Program-made: the position numbers and the translations under genes | Notes under the pieces: generated by a model | Databases searched by the model: none | What the model was told of the DNA's origin: nothing | The model's input: only the letters and a program-made list of their open reading frames with translations | Source of the DNA: Paludibacteraceae bacterium | GTDB taxonomy: Bacteria > Bacteroidota > Bacteroidia > Bacteroidales > Paludibacteraceae | Length of the DNA stretch: 57,235 nt | Direction: 5' to 3' | Assembly: GCA_017509715.1 (NCBI GenBank) | Contig: JAFWOU010000033.1 | Span: 1 to 57,235, forward strand | Part shown: piece after piece, positions 42,170 to 49,863 of the stretch | Layout: the number at the start of each line of letters is the position of its first letter | Numbering within the stretch: position 1 is the first letter of the stretch

Positions 42170-42880
42170 TTAACAGCGGCTGGGGAATTCGCCATATTCC
42201 TCGAAGGTATAGTTGAGGAAATCGTTCATCGGTTTGGCCGCAGCGCATATATCGATGAGCCGGTCCATAAAGTCGGGTGCGCAGACCTGGGCATCGGTGA
42301 GGGGTGTGCTGACGGTGAAGGTCTTATGGCGGAGCCAGTCGATATGGATGAAGTCAGGATCGAAACCGGCCGGTGCTTTCTTGAGCACGCCCCAGGTAGA
42401 GTCGAAGTCCTGTCCGAAATAGCGTTGCCAAGCGGGGGTAGCCATGATAGCCTCTACCTCCTCGTAGTTGGCCTCTATCTCTTTGCGCAGGGCCAGGAGC
42501 AGTTCCTTACCCGGGTCCCATATACCGGCAGCGAACATACACTGACCGGGCTGGAGGTGCATGTAGTAGCCACCTCGCTGGGAGTGTTTGCCCCAGGTGC
42601 GGGGTTGTCCGGGTACGCCCGTAGCGGGAAAGACTCCGAACCACTCCTTGTACGGCCGCTTGTCGTGGGAGAAACGTACGTCGCGGTAGATACGCCATAT
42701 GCAGTCCTTGGGTGGCAGGCCGGCGAGCGTAGGATCGAGTTCCGAGAGACGGCGGATATACTCGGCCGAGAACTCGACATAGCGGGCGTAGCAGCGCTGG
42801 TACCACTCCTTGTTCGCCGCAAACCACTCACGGTTGTTGTTCTGCGACAGGGCTGTTAGGAAATCGAGGATATCTTTCAT
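42170..42880 (-). CDS. DUF2461 family protein
   Basis: This 236-residue cytoplasmic protein belongs to DUF2461 (TIGR02453). It has FLTALSQNNNREWFAANKEWY at the start, YRDVRFSHDKRPYKEWFG in the middle, and GGYYMHLQPGQCMFAAGIWDP, the family's characteristic block. The molecular role is unknown in this family. It overlaps rfbD by 4 bp upstream, so it is co-transcribed with the rhamnose genes. The 36-bp gap to the tRNA is a GATTTAC repeat (42139-42170). Confidence 0.9.
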   Translation of the reverse strand: MKDILDFLTALSQNNNREWFAANKEWYQRCYARYVEFSAEYIRRLSELDPTLAGLPPKDCIWRIYRDVRFSHDKRPYKEWFGVFPATGVPGQPRTWGKHSQRGGYYMHLQPGQCMFAAGIWDPGKELLLALRKEIEANYEEVEAIMATPAWQRYFGQDFDSTWGVLKKAPAGFDPDFIHIDWLRHKTFTVSTPLTDAQVCAPDFMDRLIDICAAAKPMNDFLNYTFEEYGEFPSRC

Positions 42881-43716
42881 AACTTAGCAATGCAACGTTT
42901 TAGGCCTTCCAGCCAATAGGGGATGGAGACGCCGAAGGTTTGTTTAAATTTCGACTTGTCGAGTACGCTATAGTGGGGACGCGGGGTCTTGTACTGGTAC
43001 TCCGACGAGAGGATGGGACGCACGTGGCACGAACTGATGCCTGCCAGGTCATGGATAGCGAGCGTAAAGTCGTACCAGGAGCAGACGCCCTCGTTGGTGA
43101 AATGGTAGATACCCGGATGCCATTCAGGTGCCTCGATGACCGTAAAGATAGCCGCAGCGAGGTCGGCTGCATAGGTGGGAGTACCTATCTGGTCGAAGAC
43201 GACGCCGAGCTCGGGTTTCTCCTGACCGAGACGGATCATGGTCTTGACGAAATTGTTGCCGTAGGTGGAATAGAGCCATGCGGTACGCAGGATGACGGCC
43301 TCGGGGCAGAGGGCGAGGAGTTGCTGCTCGCCCGCCAACTTGGTGCGACCGTAAGCCGTACGCGGTGCTACGGGATCGTCCTCGCGGCAAGGCCGGTGTT
43401 CGTCACCGGAGAAGACGTAGTCGGTAGAGATATGAATGACGCGTACGCCGGTAGCGGCCAGGTTGGCCACCGCATCGGCATTGATACGCAGGGCCGTAGG
43501 TTCATCCTCCTCAGCGCGATCGACGTTGGTATAGGCGGCGCAGTTGACGATGAGGTCGATGGCATTCGTACGCACGTAGTCGAGTACAGCCTCGCGGCAA
43601 GTGATGTCGAGTTCCACTACGTCGGTGAAGAAGTAGCGGTGGTTGGGATGCGAGGCGCTGAGTACGCGCATCTCGTTGCCCAGTTGGCCATTTGATCCTG
43701 TTACTAAGATGTTCAT
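42877..43716 (-). CDS. rfbD: dTDP-4-dehydrorhamnose reductase
   Basis: This 279-residue short-chain dehydrogenase performs the last step of dTDP-L-rhamnose synthesis. It starts MNILVTGSNGQLGNEM, the NAD(P)-binding glycine loop. HISTDYVFSGDE supplies the catalytic Thr/Tyr region, and TAYGRTKLAGEQ contains the active Tyr and Lys. The open frame includes eight extra codons (MQKCENEK) upstream, but they are A-rich spacer-like sequence, so the ATG at 43716 fits the family better. rfbC lies directly upstream; rfbA and rfbB are not in the window. Confidence 0.93.
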   Translation of the reverse strand: MNILVTGSNGQLGNEMRVLSASHPNHRYFFTDVVELDITCREAVLDYVRTNAIDLIVNCAAYTNVDRAEEDEPTALRINADAVANLAATGVRVIHISTDYVFSGDEHRPCREDDPVAPRTAYGRTKLAGEQQLLALCPEAVILRTAWLYSTYGNNFVKTMIRLGQEKPELGVVFDQIGTPTYAADLAAAIFTVIEAPEWHPGIYHFTNEGVCSWYDFTLAIHDLAGISSCHVRPILSSEYQYKTPRPHYSVLDKSKFKQTFGVSIPYWLEGLKRCIAKL

Positions 43717-43740
43717 TTTCTCATTTTCGCATTTTTGCAT

Positions 43741-44289
43741 TTAGAAGGGATTGTCGAATTCCTTCAGCAGCGGATGACGGGTATCTTTTTCGCTCAGGAT
43801 GCGCAGTTCCTCGGGTATCTGCCAGTCGATGGCCAGGTCGGGATCAGATAGCAGTATTCCGCCATCGGCCTCGGGATGGTAGAAATTGTCGCACTTGTAG
43901 GTAAAGATCGCCTGCTCGCTCAGCACGGAGAAGCCGTGGGCAAATCCTCGGGGGATGAAGAACTGGCGCTTGTTCTCTTCGCTCAGTTCTACGGCATACC
44001 ACTGCCCGTAGGTAGGGCTATCTTTACGCAGATCGACAGCCACATCCAGTACGCGACCGACGGTGCAGCACACCAGCTTAGCCTGGCTATACGGAGGGCG
44101 CTGGAAATGGAGGCCACGTACGACGCCGTAGCTGGAGCAGGACTGGTTGTCCTGGACAAACTGGGCATCAATACCGGCTTCGCGGTAGCGCTGTTCGTTG
44201 TAGGTCTCGACGAAATAGCCTCGTGCATCGGTGAATACGCGCGGCTCGATGACCAGCAGTCCCTCGATTGGAGTTTTAATAATGTTCAT
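43741..44289 (-). CDS. rfbC: dTDP-4-dehydrorhamnose 3,5-epimerase
   Basis: This 182-residue cupin epimerises C3 and C5 of dTDP-4-keto-6-deoxyglucose. PRVFTDARGYFVETYNEQRY, FVQDNQSCSSYGVVRGLHFQRPP (His base) and FIPRGFAHGFSVLSE with CDNFYHPEADGGI are the conserved blocks. It precedes rfbD with a 24-bp A-rich spacer. A 63-bp spacer separates it from the DUF5686 gene, which may supply the promoter. Confidence 0.95.
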   Translation of the reverse strand: MNIIKTPIEGLLVIEPRVFTDARGYFVETYNEQRYREAGIDAQFVQDNQSCSSYGVVRGLHFQRPPYSQAKLVCCTVGRVLDVAVDLRKDSPTYGQWYAVELSEENKRQFFIPRGFAHGFSVLSEQAIFTYKCDNFYHPEADGGILLSDPDLAIDWQIPEELRILSEKDTRHPLLKEFDNPF

Positions 44290-44302
44290 ATATCTTTTAG
44301 TT

Positions 44303-44349
44303 ATCAGCCATCAGCCGTCAGCTTTCAGCTATCAGGCGTCAGCTTTCAG
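44303..44349. repeat. TCAGCC/TCAGCT spacer repeat
   Basis: About six copies of ATCAGCC-, TCAGCTT- and ATCAGGCG-type units of 7-10 bp fill the spacer between the DUF5686 gene and rfbC. On the minus strand they read GCTGA-rich. Similar words fill the spacers at 10192-10232 and 51411-51444. Confidence 0.7.
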
Positions 44350-44352
44350 TTG

Positions 44353-47190
44353 TTACATTGCGACACGCAAGGTGATACGTATACCGTTGCGTTGCCAGGG
44401 GCCCAGTTTCTGTCCGCCGGGAGCGGTGAGGTGGGTCAGACGGCGTACGTACTCGATACGTATCAACTTGAATATATTCTCTATTCCGGCCGTGATCTCC
44501 ATATAGGGCATGTAGCTGTACTTGCCATCGGAGAAATCGGTTCGGGCCTGTACGGGCACAGCCGCCTCACCCATGGAGACGGTGTAACTATAGGGCAGGT
44601 CGTAGAGGCCGTCGGTCTTGAACGGGTTGTTGCGATCGCCCAGGTAGCCGGCCAGCATATGGTAGCTCAGTATACCGCGGAGCTTGAGTTTGTTGAGTCC
44701 GGGTATGCGGTTGATGATCCATCCCTTGAGATAGTAGGTCATATGGATGGACGCATAGCGGTCCATGAGGAACTCCATAGGTTGCATGAGGTTGAAGGCC
44801 TTGGGATCCATGAGGATGGAGGTGTTGCTTGTGGGGATAAAAAGCTTGGTGAAGGGCACCTTGCTATTGGTAGCTATATAGCCCACATCGCCCGTGACGT
44901 CCAGGTGACCGAAGGCAGAGAGCCAGATACGTTTCTCGGCGCTAAGCTGGATGCGGTTGTAGAAGTACTTATCTTCAAGAATATATCCCATCTCGTTGGT
45001 GAAACGGAAGACGGGGGCATCCTTCCAGAGGTTGAAAGGCGACTCGATACCCTGACGGTCATTGTAGATATAGCCGCCTGGCGAGTAGCGGAGCTGGAAG
45101 GTCCACTGTGCATCGTGGTAGAACGGGCGCTCGATATAGCTGCCATCGTCCAGACGCTTCATATAGCGGAGCGTGAGGGGCGAACGGGCGGCGTTGGGGG
45201 CAGCCCATTGCGGGTTGCCGGCACCGAGGGAACCGTTAGGCTGGTTGTTCATAAAGTCGAACCAGGTGAGGATAGAGAACTGGTTGGCCCACTCCTTCTC
45301 GTACTTCAGCCGGATACGACCGATATACTGCATGGGTTTGGGCGAGTAGTTGAACTTGATGGACATGAAGATGTTGTCGCGGTCGAGCACGCGGTAGGTC
45401 TGACCAAGTTCCTCGAGGTCGTAACTGAGTTGGAGCGCGATATAGTGGCGCAGCGTCTCGTAGGGGAAGTACTCCTTCTTGTTGAACGAATAGAGAGCCG
45501 TGATGCTACCCTTGAAGCGCTGGTCGGTGAAGCCGTAAGCACCGTAGACATAGGTGTACCAGTGCGGGTTGAGGTTGGCGGTGGTCATACCGCCGATACG
45601 CAGACGGCAACCTTCCTGCTCGTTGTAGCAGAAGGTATTGAAGATAGGACCGAAGTCCCACTTGCTGGAGTCGGCGTTGGCGGTGGTAGGTATGAACTCC
45701 TGGATGAGGATATTGACCGTATTGACCAGGGCGTGGAACTTAGGTACGCTCATGAGTTCGCTCTGGAGGTTGCGCACCAGCAGTTCCTTCTGGGTGAGCT
45801 GGATCGGACGCAGGGTATCCCAGGCGGTGTCGGGCACTTTCTTAGCGTCCTTGAGCGTCACCTCGTCGCCGGCCATATAGAAGAGGCTGTCGGGCATGGG
45901 GACACCCACCTCGTAGTTGCTGAAATGGCGGGTCTGGCGGGCGTAGATATTATGCTTGGACTTCTTGCGTACCGCAAAACGCACGTGGGTGTTGACCTCT
46001 TCGGACGCCCACTTGCCGTCAGGAAGTTTTTGGAAGGTCTCACGCACCGACATATGGCTGAGCCAGTTGAGGTTAATATGCGGCGGTACGTTGATCTTGT
46101 ATTGCTTGAGGGCGTAGGTAGAGTCGGCCGCGATATAGAGGTGGCCGGTGAAGCCGAAGCTTTCGCTATTGACCGGCACGAAGGCCAGGTCGACGCACTT
46201 GATACCCTCTATCATGACAGTATCCATGATGTAATAGTGGTAGAAGCTGACGGCCAGGGAGGAGGATAGCGGACTGACGAAGCGGTTGAGCATCAGGTTG
46301 ATATCGTTGGCAAAGATATCCATGGGCTGGAACATCGCCTGCAGGTTGCTGGACATCGTTCCGTTGTCGAGCAGTTCGTCGAGGCCCTCCCAGCGCTTGG
46401 CGTAGATCACTTTGCGCTCCTTGCGGGGACTGGTCTGGACATACTCCTCGGCCATGGTCTCGCGGAGCGACATCGTGAGGATGGTAGTCTTGTTGGTGTC
46501 GGCCACCTCCTCGTTGCGCACGATGACGACGCTGTCGACATTGATGATGGTGGTGTCCTCGCCCAGCTGGAGGCTGTCGATATGTACGTGACCACTATCG
46601 ATCACGAGCACGCCATCCTCGAAGGCCATGGTGTCGACGTAGCTCTCCAGGAACTTAAAGTCGCGCCAGAAGGCGTTCTTGTCGAGGTTGTAGTCGAAGG
46701 GCTCGAGGGCCATGACGAGTTTCTCGTAGCTCTGTACGCGGTAGGTATCGCCATGACCGACGCGGTTGCGGTCCTTGTTGGCTATGACGTTGCGGATGAG
46801 GTCGACGGCCGGGTTGCCCTTGCGGCGGTATTTCTCGCGGGACTTTTTGGGCGTTACCACCACATCTTCCAGCTCCAGAGCCTCGGGCTCGAGAACTACG
46901 AACAGGTTGGTGGATCGGCCGGGCTTGACGGTCATCACCTTGGTCTTATAGCCCAGCATGCGAAAGCATATGGTGATCAGGTCGCGCTCGTTCTGGATGT
47001 CAAACTTACCGTTCATGTCGCTGGTGGTACCGATCTGGGTGCCCTCGAAATAGATCTGGGTAAACGGCAGCACCTCACCCGTACCGGCCTCCACGACTTT
47101 ACCGGTGACGCGCGTCACCCCCGCAGCTGCCAAACTCATCGAGATCAGCAGCATCCACAACATGCATATATATCGTACGCTCTTGCGCAT
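44353..47190 (-). CDS. DUF5686 outer-membrane protein with carboxypeptidase-regulatory-like domain
   Basis: This 945-residue exported protein has a signal peptide (to about ISMSLAAAG). A carboxypeptidase D regulatory-like beta-sandwich follows at about 25-110 (VTGKVVEAGTGEVLPFTQIYFEGTQIGTTSD split over two strands, with PKKSREKYRRKGNPAVDLI after it). The rest, to the end, is the DUF5686 barrel-like domain, with many strands such as YVYGAYGFTDQRF, LRYSPGGYIYND and IEYVRRLTHL, ending RITLRVAM. Proteins of this layout are common in Bacteroidota and are assumed to be outer-membrane proteins; the function is unknown. Its promoter at 47217-47248 probably drives the following rfbCD-DUF2461-tRNA genes too. 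Confidence 0.85.
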   Translation of the reverse strand: MRKSVRYICMLWMLLISMSLAAAGVTRVTGKVVEAGTGEVLPFTQIYFEGTQIGTTSDMNGKFDIQNERDLITICFRMLGYKTKVMTVKPGRSTNLFVVLEPEALELEDVVVTPKKSREKYRRKGNPAVDLIRNVIANKDRNRVGHGDTYRVQSYEKLVMALEPFDYNLDKNAFWRDFKFLESYVDTMAFEDGVLVIDSGHVHIDSLQLGEDTTIINVDSVVIVRNEEVADTNKTTILTMSLRETMAEEYVQTSPRKERKVIYAKRWEGLDELLDNGTMSSNLQAMFQPMDIFANDINLMLNRFVSPLSSSLAVSFYHYYIMDTVMIEGIKCVDLAFVPVNSESFGFTGHLYIAADSTYALKQYKINVPPHINLNWLSHMSVRETFQKLPDGKWASEEVNTHVRFAVRKKSKHNIYARQTRHFSNYEVGVPMPDSLFYMAGDEVTLKDAKKVPDTAWDTLRPIQLTQKELLVRNLQSELMSVPKFHALVNTVNILIQEFIPTTANADSSKWDFGPIFNTFCYNEQEGCRLRIGGMTTANLNPHWYTYVYGAYGFTDQRFKGSITALYSFNKKEYFPYETLRHYIALQLSYDLEELGQTYRVLDRDNIFMSIKFNYSPKPMQYIGRIRLKYEKEWANQFSILTWFDFMNNQPNGSLGAGNPQWAAPNAARSPLTLRYMKRLDDGSYIERPFYHDAQWTFQLRYSPGGYIYNDRQGIESPFNLWKDAPVFRFTNEMGYILEDKYFYNRIQLSAEKRIWLSAFGHLDVTGDVGYIATNSKVPFTKLFIPTSNTSILMDPKAFNLMQPMEFLMDRYASIHMTYYLKGWIINRIPGLNKLKLRGILSYHMLAGYLGDRNNPFKTDGLYDLPYSYTVSMGEAAVPVQARTDFSDGKYSYMPYMEITAGIENIFKLIRIEYVRRLTHLTAPGGQKLGPWQRNGIRITLRVAM

Positions 47191-47216
47191 AATGAACTCA
47201 GTTTACAAAAAACCGT

Positions 47217-47248
47217 GCAAAATTACAAAAAACTTTTCACATACGCAA
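47217..47248 (-). promoter_or_regulatory. DUF5686 promoter
   Basis: Minus strand: CTTG (TTG at 47248-47246), 20 bp, TAATTTTGC (47225-47217). The upstream part reads GCGCACTTGCGTATGTG and a T6 run precedes the -7 box, matching the sdh, ruvA and GH97 promoters. Confidence 0.75.
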
Positions 47249-47311
47249 GTGCGCGCGATATTTTTTCGGAAAAACACCCCGAAAAGGACTGAAAAAGCAA
47301 AAAAAATCACC

Positions 47312-47350
47312 TTTCGCCTTTCGCATTTCGCATTTTTTTTGTACCTTTGC
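47312..47350 (+). promoter_or_regulatory. rsmF-like promoter with TTTCGC repeat
   Basis: The -7 box TACCTTTGC lies at 47342-47350, 22 bp before the ATG. Three 7-bp units, TTTCGCC, TTTCGCA, TTTCGCA (47312-47332), sit where the -33 box is expected, as at the thiL promoter. Confidence 0.6.
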
Positions 47351-47372
47351 AGCGAATTTGGGATAATTTGGT

Positions 47373-48722
47373 ATGTTGCCTTTGGATTTCACGGATAGCA
47401 TGCGTCAGCAGTTGGGCGCGGAGGCGGACGATTTGTTTCGTTCGCTCCAGGCCGAGCCGTCGTGTAGTATCCGGCTGAACGACAAGATCGACGTACTGAC
47501 CTTTGACTGCGACACGGACGAGGTGCCTTGGCATATTGACGGGTACTATCTGTCGGAGCGTCCGCAGTTCACGCTGGATCCCCTCTTCCATGCCGGTTGC
47601 TACTACGTTCAGGAAGCCAGTTCGATGTTTATCGAGCAGGCCCTGGAGCAGTATGTACGGCCCGAGTCGGTGGTGCTGGACCTGTGTGCGGCACCGGGTG
47701 GCAAGTCGACGCTGATCAGCCAGTATCTGGGTGAGCAGGGACTACTGCTGGCCAACGAGGTGGTGCGTCAGCGCGTGTTCATTCTCTCGGAGAATATCCA
47801 GAAATGGGGCAACGGTAATACTATCGTGACGCACAATGCGCCTTCGGAGTTTGGCGAGAAATGCCGGAACCTGTTCAACTGCATCCTGGTGGATGCTCCC
47901 TGTTCGGGCGAGGGCATGTTTCGCAAGGACATGCAGGCACGCGAAGAATGGAGTCTGAAGCAGGTGCAGCTATGCGCCGAGCGGCAGCGGAGCATATTGA
48001 TGGACGTTTGGGACGCCCTGAAGCCGGGCGGCATACTGATCTACTCGACCTGCACGTTTAACCAACAGGAGAACGAGCAGAACGTACAGTGGCTGTGCGA
48101 GTGTCTGGGGGCCGATATCCTGCCGCTGGAGTATGATCCGGCATGGGGAATACGGGAGGGACAGGATGGCGTAGGCTATCATTTCTATCCCCACCTGACG
48201 CGAGGCGAAGGGTTCTATGTATGTTGCTTGAGAAAGCACGCGGAGGACTTTGCGCCCTTCCGCGTTAAAGCGCCGAAGAAGCCGGCTCCCGCACCCCTGC
48301 ATCCGGAATATATCCAGGAGATGCAGAAATGGTTGCAACACCCGGAACGCTGGGCGATACGCCTAACCGACCGGTTTGCGACAGCTTATCCGGCTAAGTA
48401 TAAGGAACTGATTGACTATCTGTATACTTTCCTGACCTGCATCTCCTGCGGATTCGGGCTGGGCGAAGAACGAGGCAAAGGTATCGCTCCGCAGCATAGT
48501 CTGAGTATGCTGAAGGACCTGAAGCGCGAGGCTTTTCATGCCGTACCGCTCAACCGGGAGCAGGCACTCAGTTATCTCAGGACCGAGGCTTTGAGCCTCG
48601 AGAATGTCCCCCTCGGAATGCTCCTTTTGACTTACGAGGGTGTCCCCCTCGGTTTCGCGAAGAATGTCGGGAACCGCCAGAACAACCTCTACCCGAACGA
48701 ATGGCGTATACGTCGTCTGTAG
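47373..48722 (+). CDS. RsmF-like rRNA m5C methyltransferase
   Basis: This 449-residue protein of the NOL1/NOP2/Sun (YebU/RsmF) family methylates cytosine C5 in rRNA with SAM. VVLDLCAAPGGKSTLI is the SAM-binding motif I. DAPCSGEGMFRK contains one active Cys and LIYSTCTFNQQENE the other. The C-terminal GVPLGFAKNVGNRQNNLYPNEWRI is the RsmF-type RNA-binding tail. The last 146 bp run antisense to the end of the DEAD-box gene. Both reading frames are conserved in type, so neither looks like an artefact. Which rRNA base is modified is not known. Confidence 0.9.
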   Translation: MLPLDFTDSMRQQLGAEADDLFRSLQAEPSCSIRLNDKIDVLTFDCDTDEVPWHIDGYYLSERPQFTLDPLFHAGCYYVQEASSMFIEQALEQYVRPESVVLDLCAAPGGKSTLISQYLGEQGLLLANEVVRQRVFILSENIQKWGNGNTIVTHNAPSEFGEKCRNLFNCILVDAPCSGEGMFRKDMQAREEWSLKQVQLCAERQRSILMDVWDALKPGGILIYSTCTFNQQENEQNVQWLCECLGADILPLEYDPAWGIREGQDGVGYHFYPHLTRGEGFYVCCLRKHAEDFAPFRVKAPKKPAPAPLHPEYIQEMQKWLQHPERWAIRLTDRFATAYPAKYKELIDYLYTFLTCISCGFGLGEERGKGIAPQHSLSMLKDLKREAFHAVPLNREQALSYLRTEALSLENVPLGMLLLTYEGVPLGFAKNVGNRQNNLYPNEWRIRRL

Positions 48723-49863
48723 GCGCGTCGCCCAGCTGGTTGGGCAGGGCCAGGCGTTCGATATCTTTCTTTAAGAATTGCTCTATACGATGCCAATAAC
48801 GGGCATCATCCGGCGACACGAGCGTGATCGCCTCACCGCTGTTTTCCGCACGGGCGGTACGTCCGATACGATGGACGTAGTCCTCGGGATCGCGGGGTAC
48901 GTCGTAGTTGATGACGAGCGGCACGTCCGTCACGTCGATGCCTCGGGAGACGACGTCGGTAGCGACGAGTACGTCTACCTTGCCATTTCGGAAATCGAGC
49001 ATGACCTGGTCGCGTTCGGACTGCTCCAAGTCGCTATGCATAGCGCGGGCATCGATGCGAAGGGTACGGAGCGTACGGGTGAGGTCCTTGACGCGCTGCT
49101 TCTTGCCGGCAAAGATAATGACTTTCTTGAGGTTACGTCCGGCCAGGGCCAACTGAACAAAGCCTGGTTTCTGGGCCTCGAAGAGTCGGGCGCACATCTG
49201 GTGGATAGTCTCCGGCGGACGCGAGACGGCTATCTGAACCTCAACGGGATTATGCATGATAGCCTTAGCCATCTGGCGTATCTTAGGCGGCATGGTGGCC
49301 GAGAACATGATGGTCTGTCGATCCTTGGGGAGGCGACGGACGATGGTCATGATATCGTCGTAGAAACCCATATCCAGCATACGGTCGGCCTCGTCGAGGA
49401 TGAAGTATTTGACGCCGGAGAAATCGACGTTGTAGATATTCATCTGGGCGAGGAGTCGTCCCGGCGTGGCGATGACGATGTCGGCACCTTTCTGGAGGCC
49501 GCTCACCTGGTTGCCCCAAGCGCCGTTGTCTTTACCGCCATAAATGGCCACGCTGGAGAAGGGCACGTAGAAACCGAAGCCCTCCATCTGCTGGTCGATC
49601 TGCTGGGCCAGTTCGCGCGTAGGTGCCATGATGATGGCGTTGAGCTTATCGGGATTATGATCATCGTAGGCCAGGTTGGTCAGGAGCGGCAGGATATAAG
49701 CGGCCGTCTTGCCCGTGCCGGTCTGGGCGCAGGATATGACGTCGCGGCCGTCGAGGATGACGGGAATGGTCTCCTCCTGGACGGGGGTACACTCATCGAA
49801 GTGCATGTCCCACAGTGCGTCCAGTACTTCGTCCGATAATGGCAACTCGTCAAAATACATCAT
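48577..49863 (-). CDS. DEAD-box RNA helicase
   Basis: This 428-residue DEAD-box helicase has the Q-motif region (FDECTPVQEETIP), Walker A AQTGTGKT, PTRELAQQ, the DEAD box in FILDEADRML, motif III SAT, and motif VI HRIGRTAR. The tail after about residue 380 is basic and rich in Gly, Arg and Ser (RGCSGGSRHSSRNRGGHPRK), a usual RNA-binding tail. Its final 48 codons lie antisense to the end of the rsmF-like gene. The start at 49863 makes an ATGA overlap with the upstream SDR gene. Ribosome assembly or mRNA decay are the usual roles. Confidence 0.93.
   Translation of the reverse strand: MMYFDELPLSDEVLDALWDMHFDECTPVQEETIPVILDGRDVISCAQTGTGKTAAYILPLLTNLAYDDHNPDKLNAIIMAPTRELAQQIDQQMEGFGFYVPFSSVAIYGGKDNGAWGNQVSGLQKGADIVIATPGRLLAQMNIYNVDFSGVKYFILDEADRMLDMGFYDDIMTIVRRLPKDRQTIMFSATMPPKIRQMAKAIMHNPVEVQIAVSRPPETIHQMCARLFEAQKPGFVQLALAGRNLKKVIIFAGKKQRVKDLTRTLRTLRIDARAMHSDLEQSERDQVMLDFRNGKVDVLVATDVVSRGIDVTDVPLVINYDVPRDPEDYVHRIGRTARAENSGEAITLVSPDDARYWHRIEQFLKKDIERLALPNQLGDAPTDDVYAIRSGRGCSGGSRHSSRNRGGHPRKSKGAFRGGHSRGSKPRS

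Noticed and set aside
43876..46269. A 797-codon open frame antisense to rfbC and the DUF5686 gene
   Set aside because: It crosses two real genes and a repeat-filled spacer, and its translation is low in recognisable structure.
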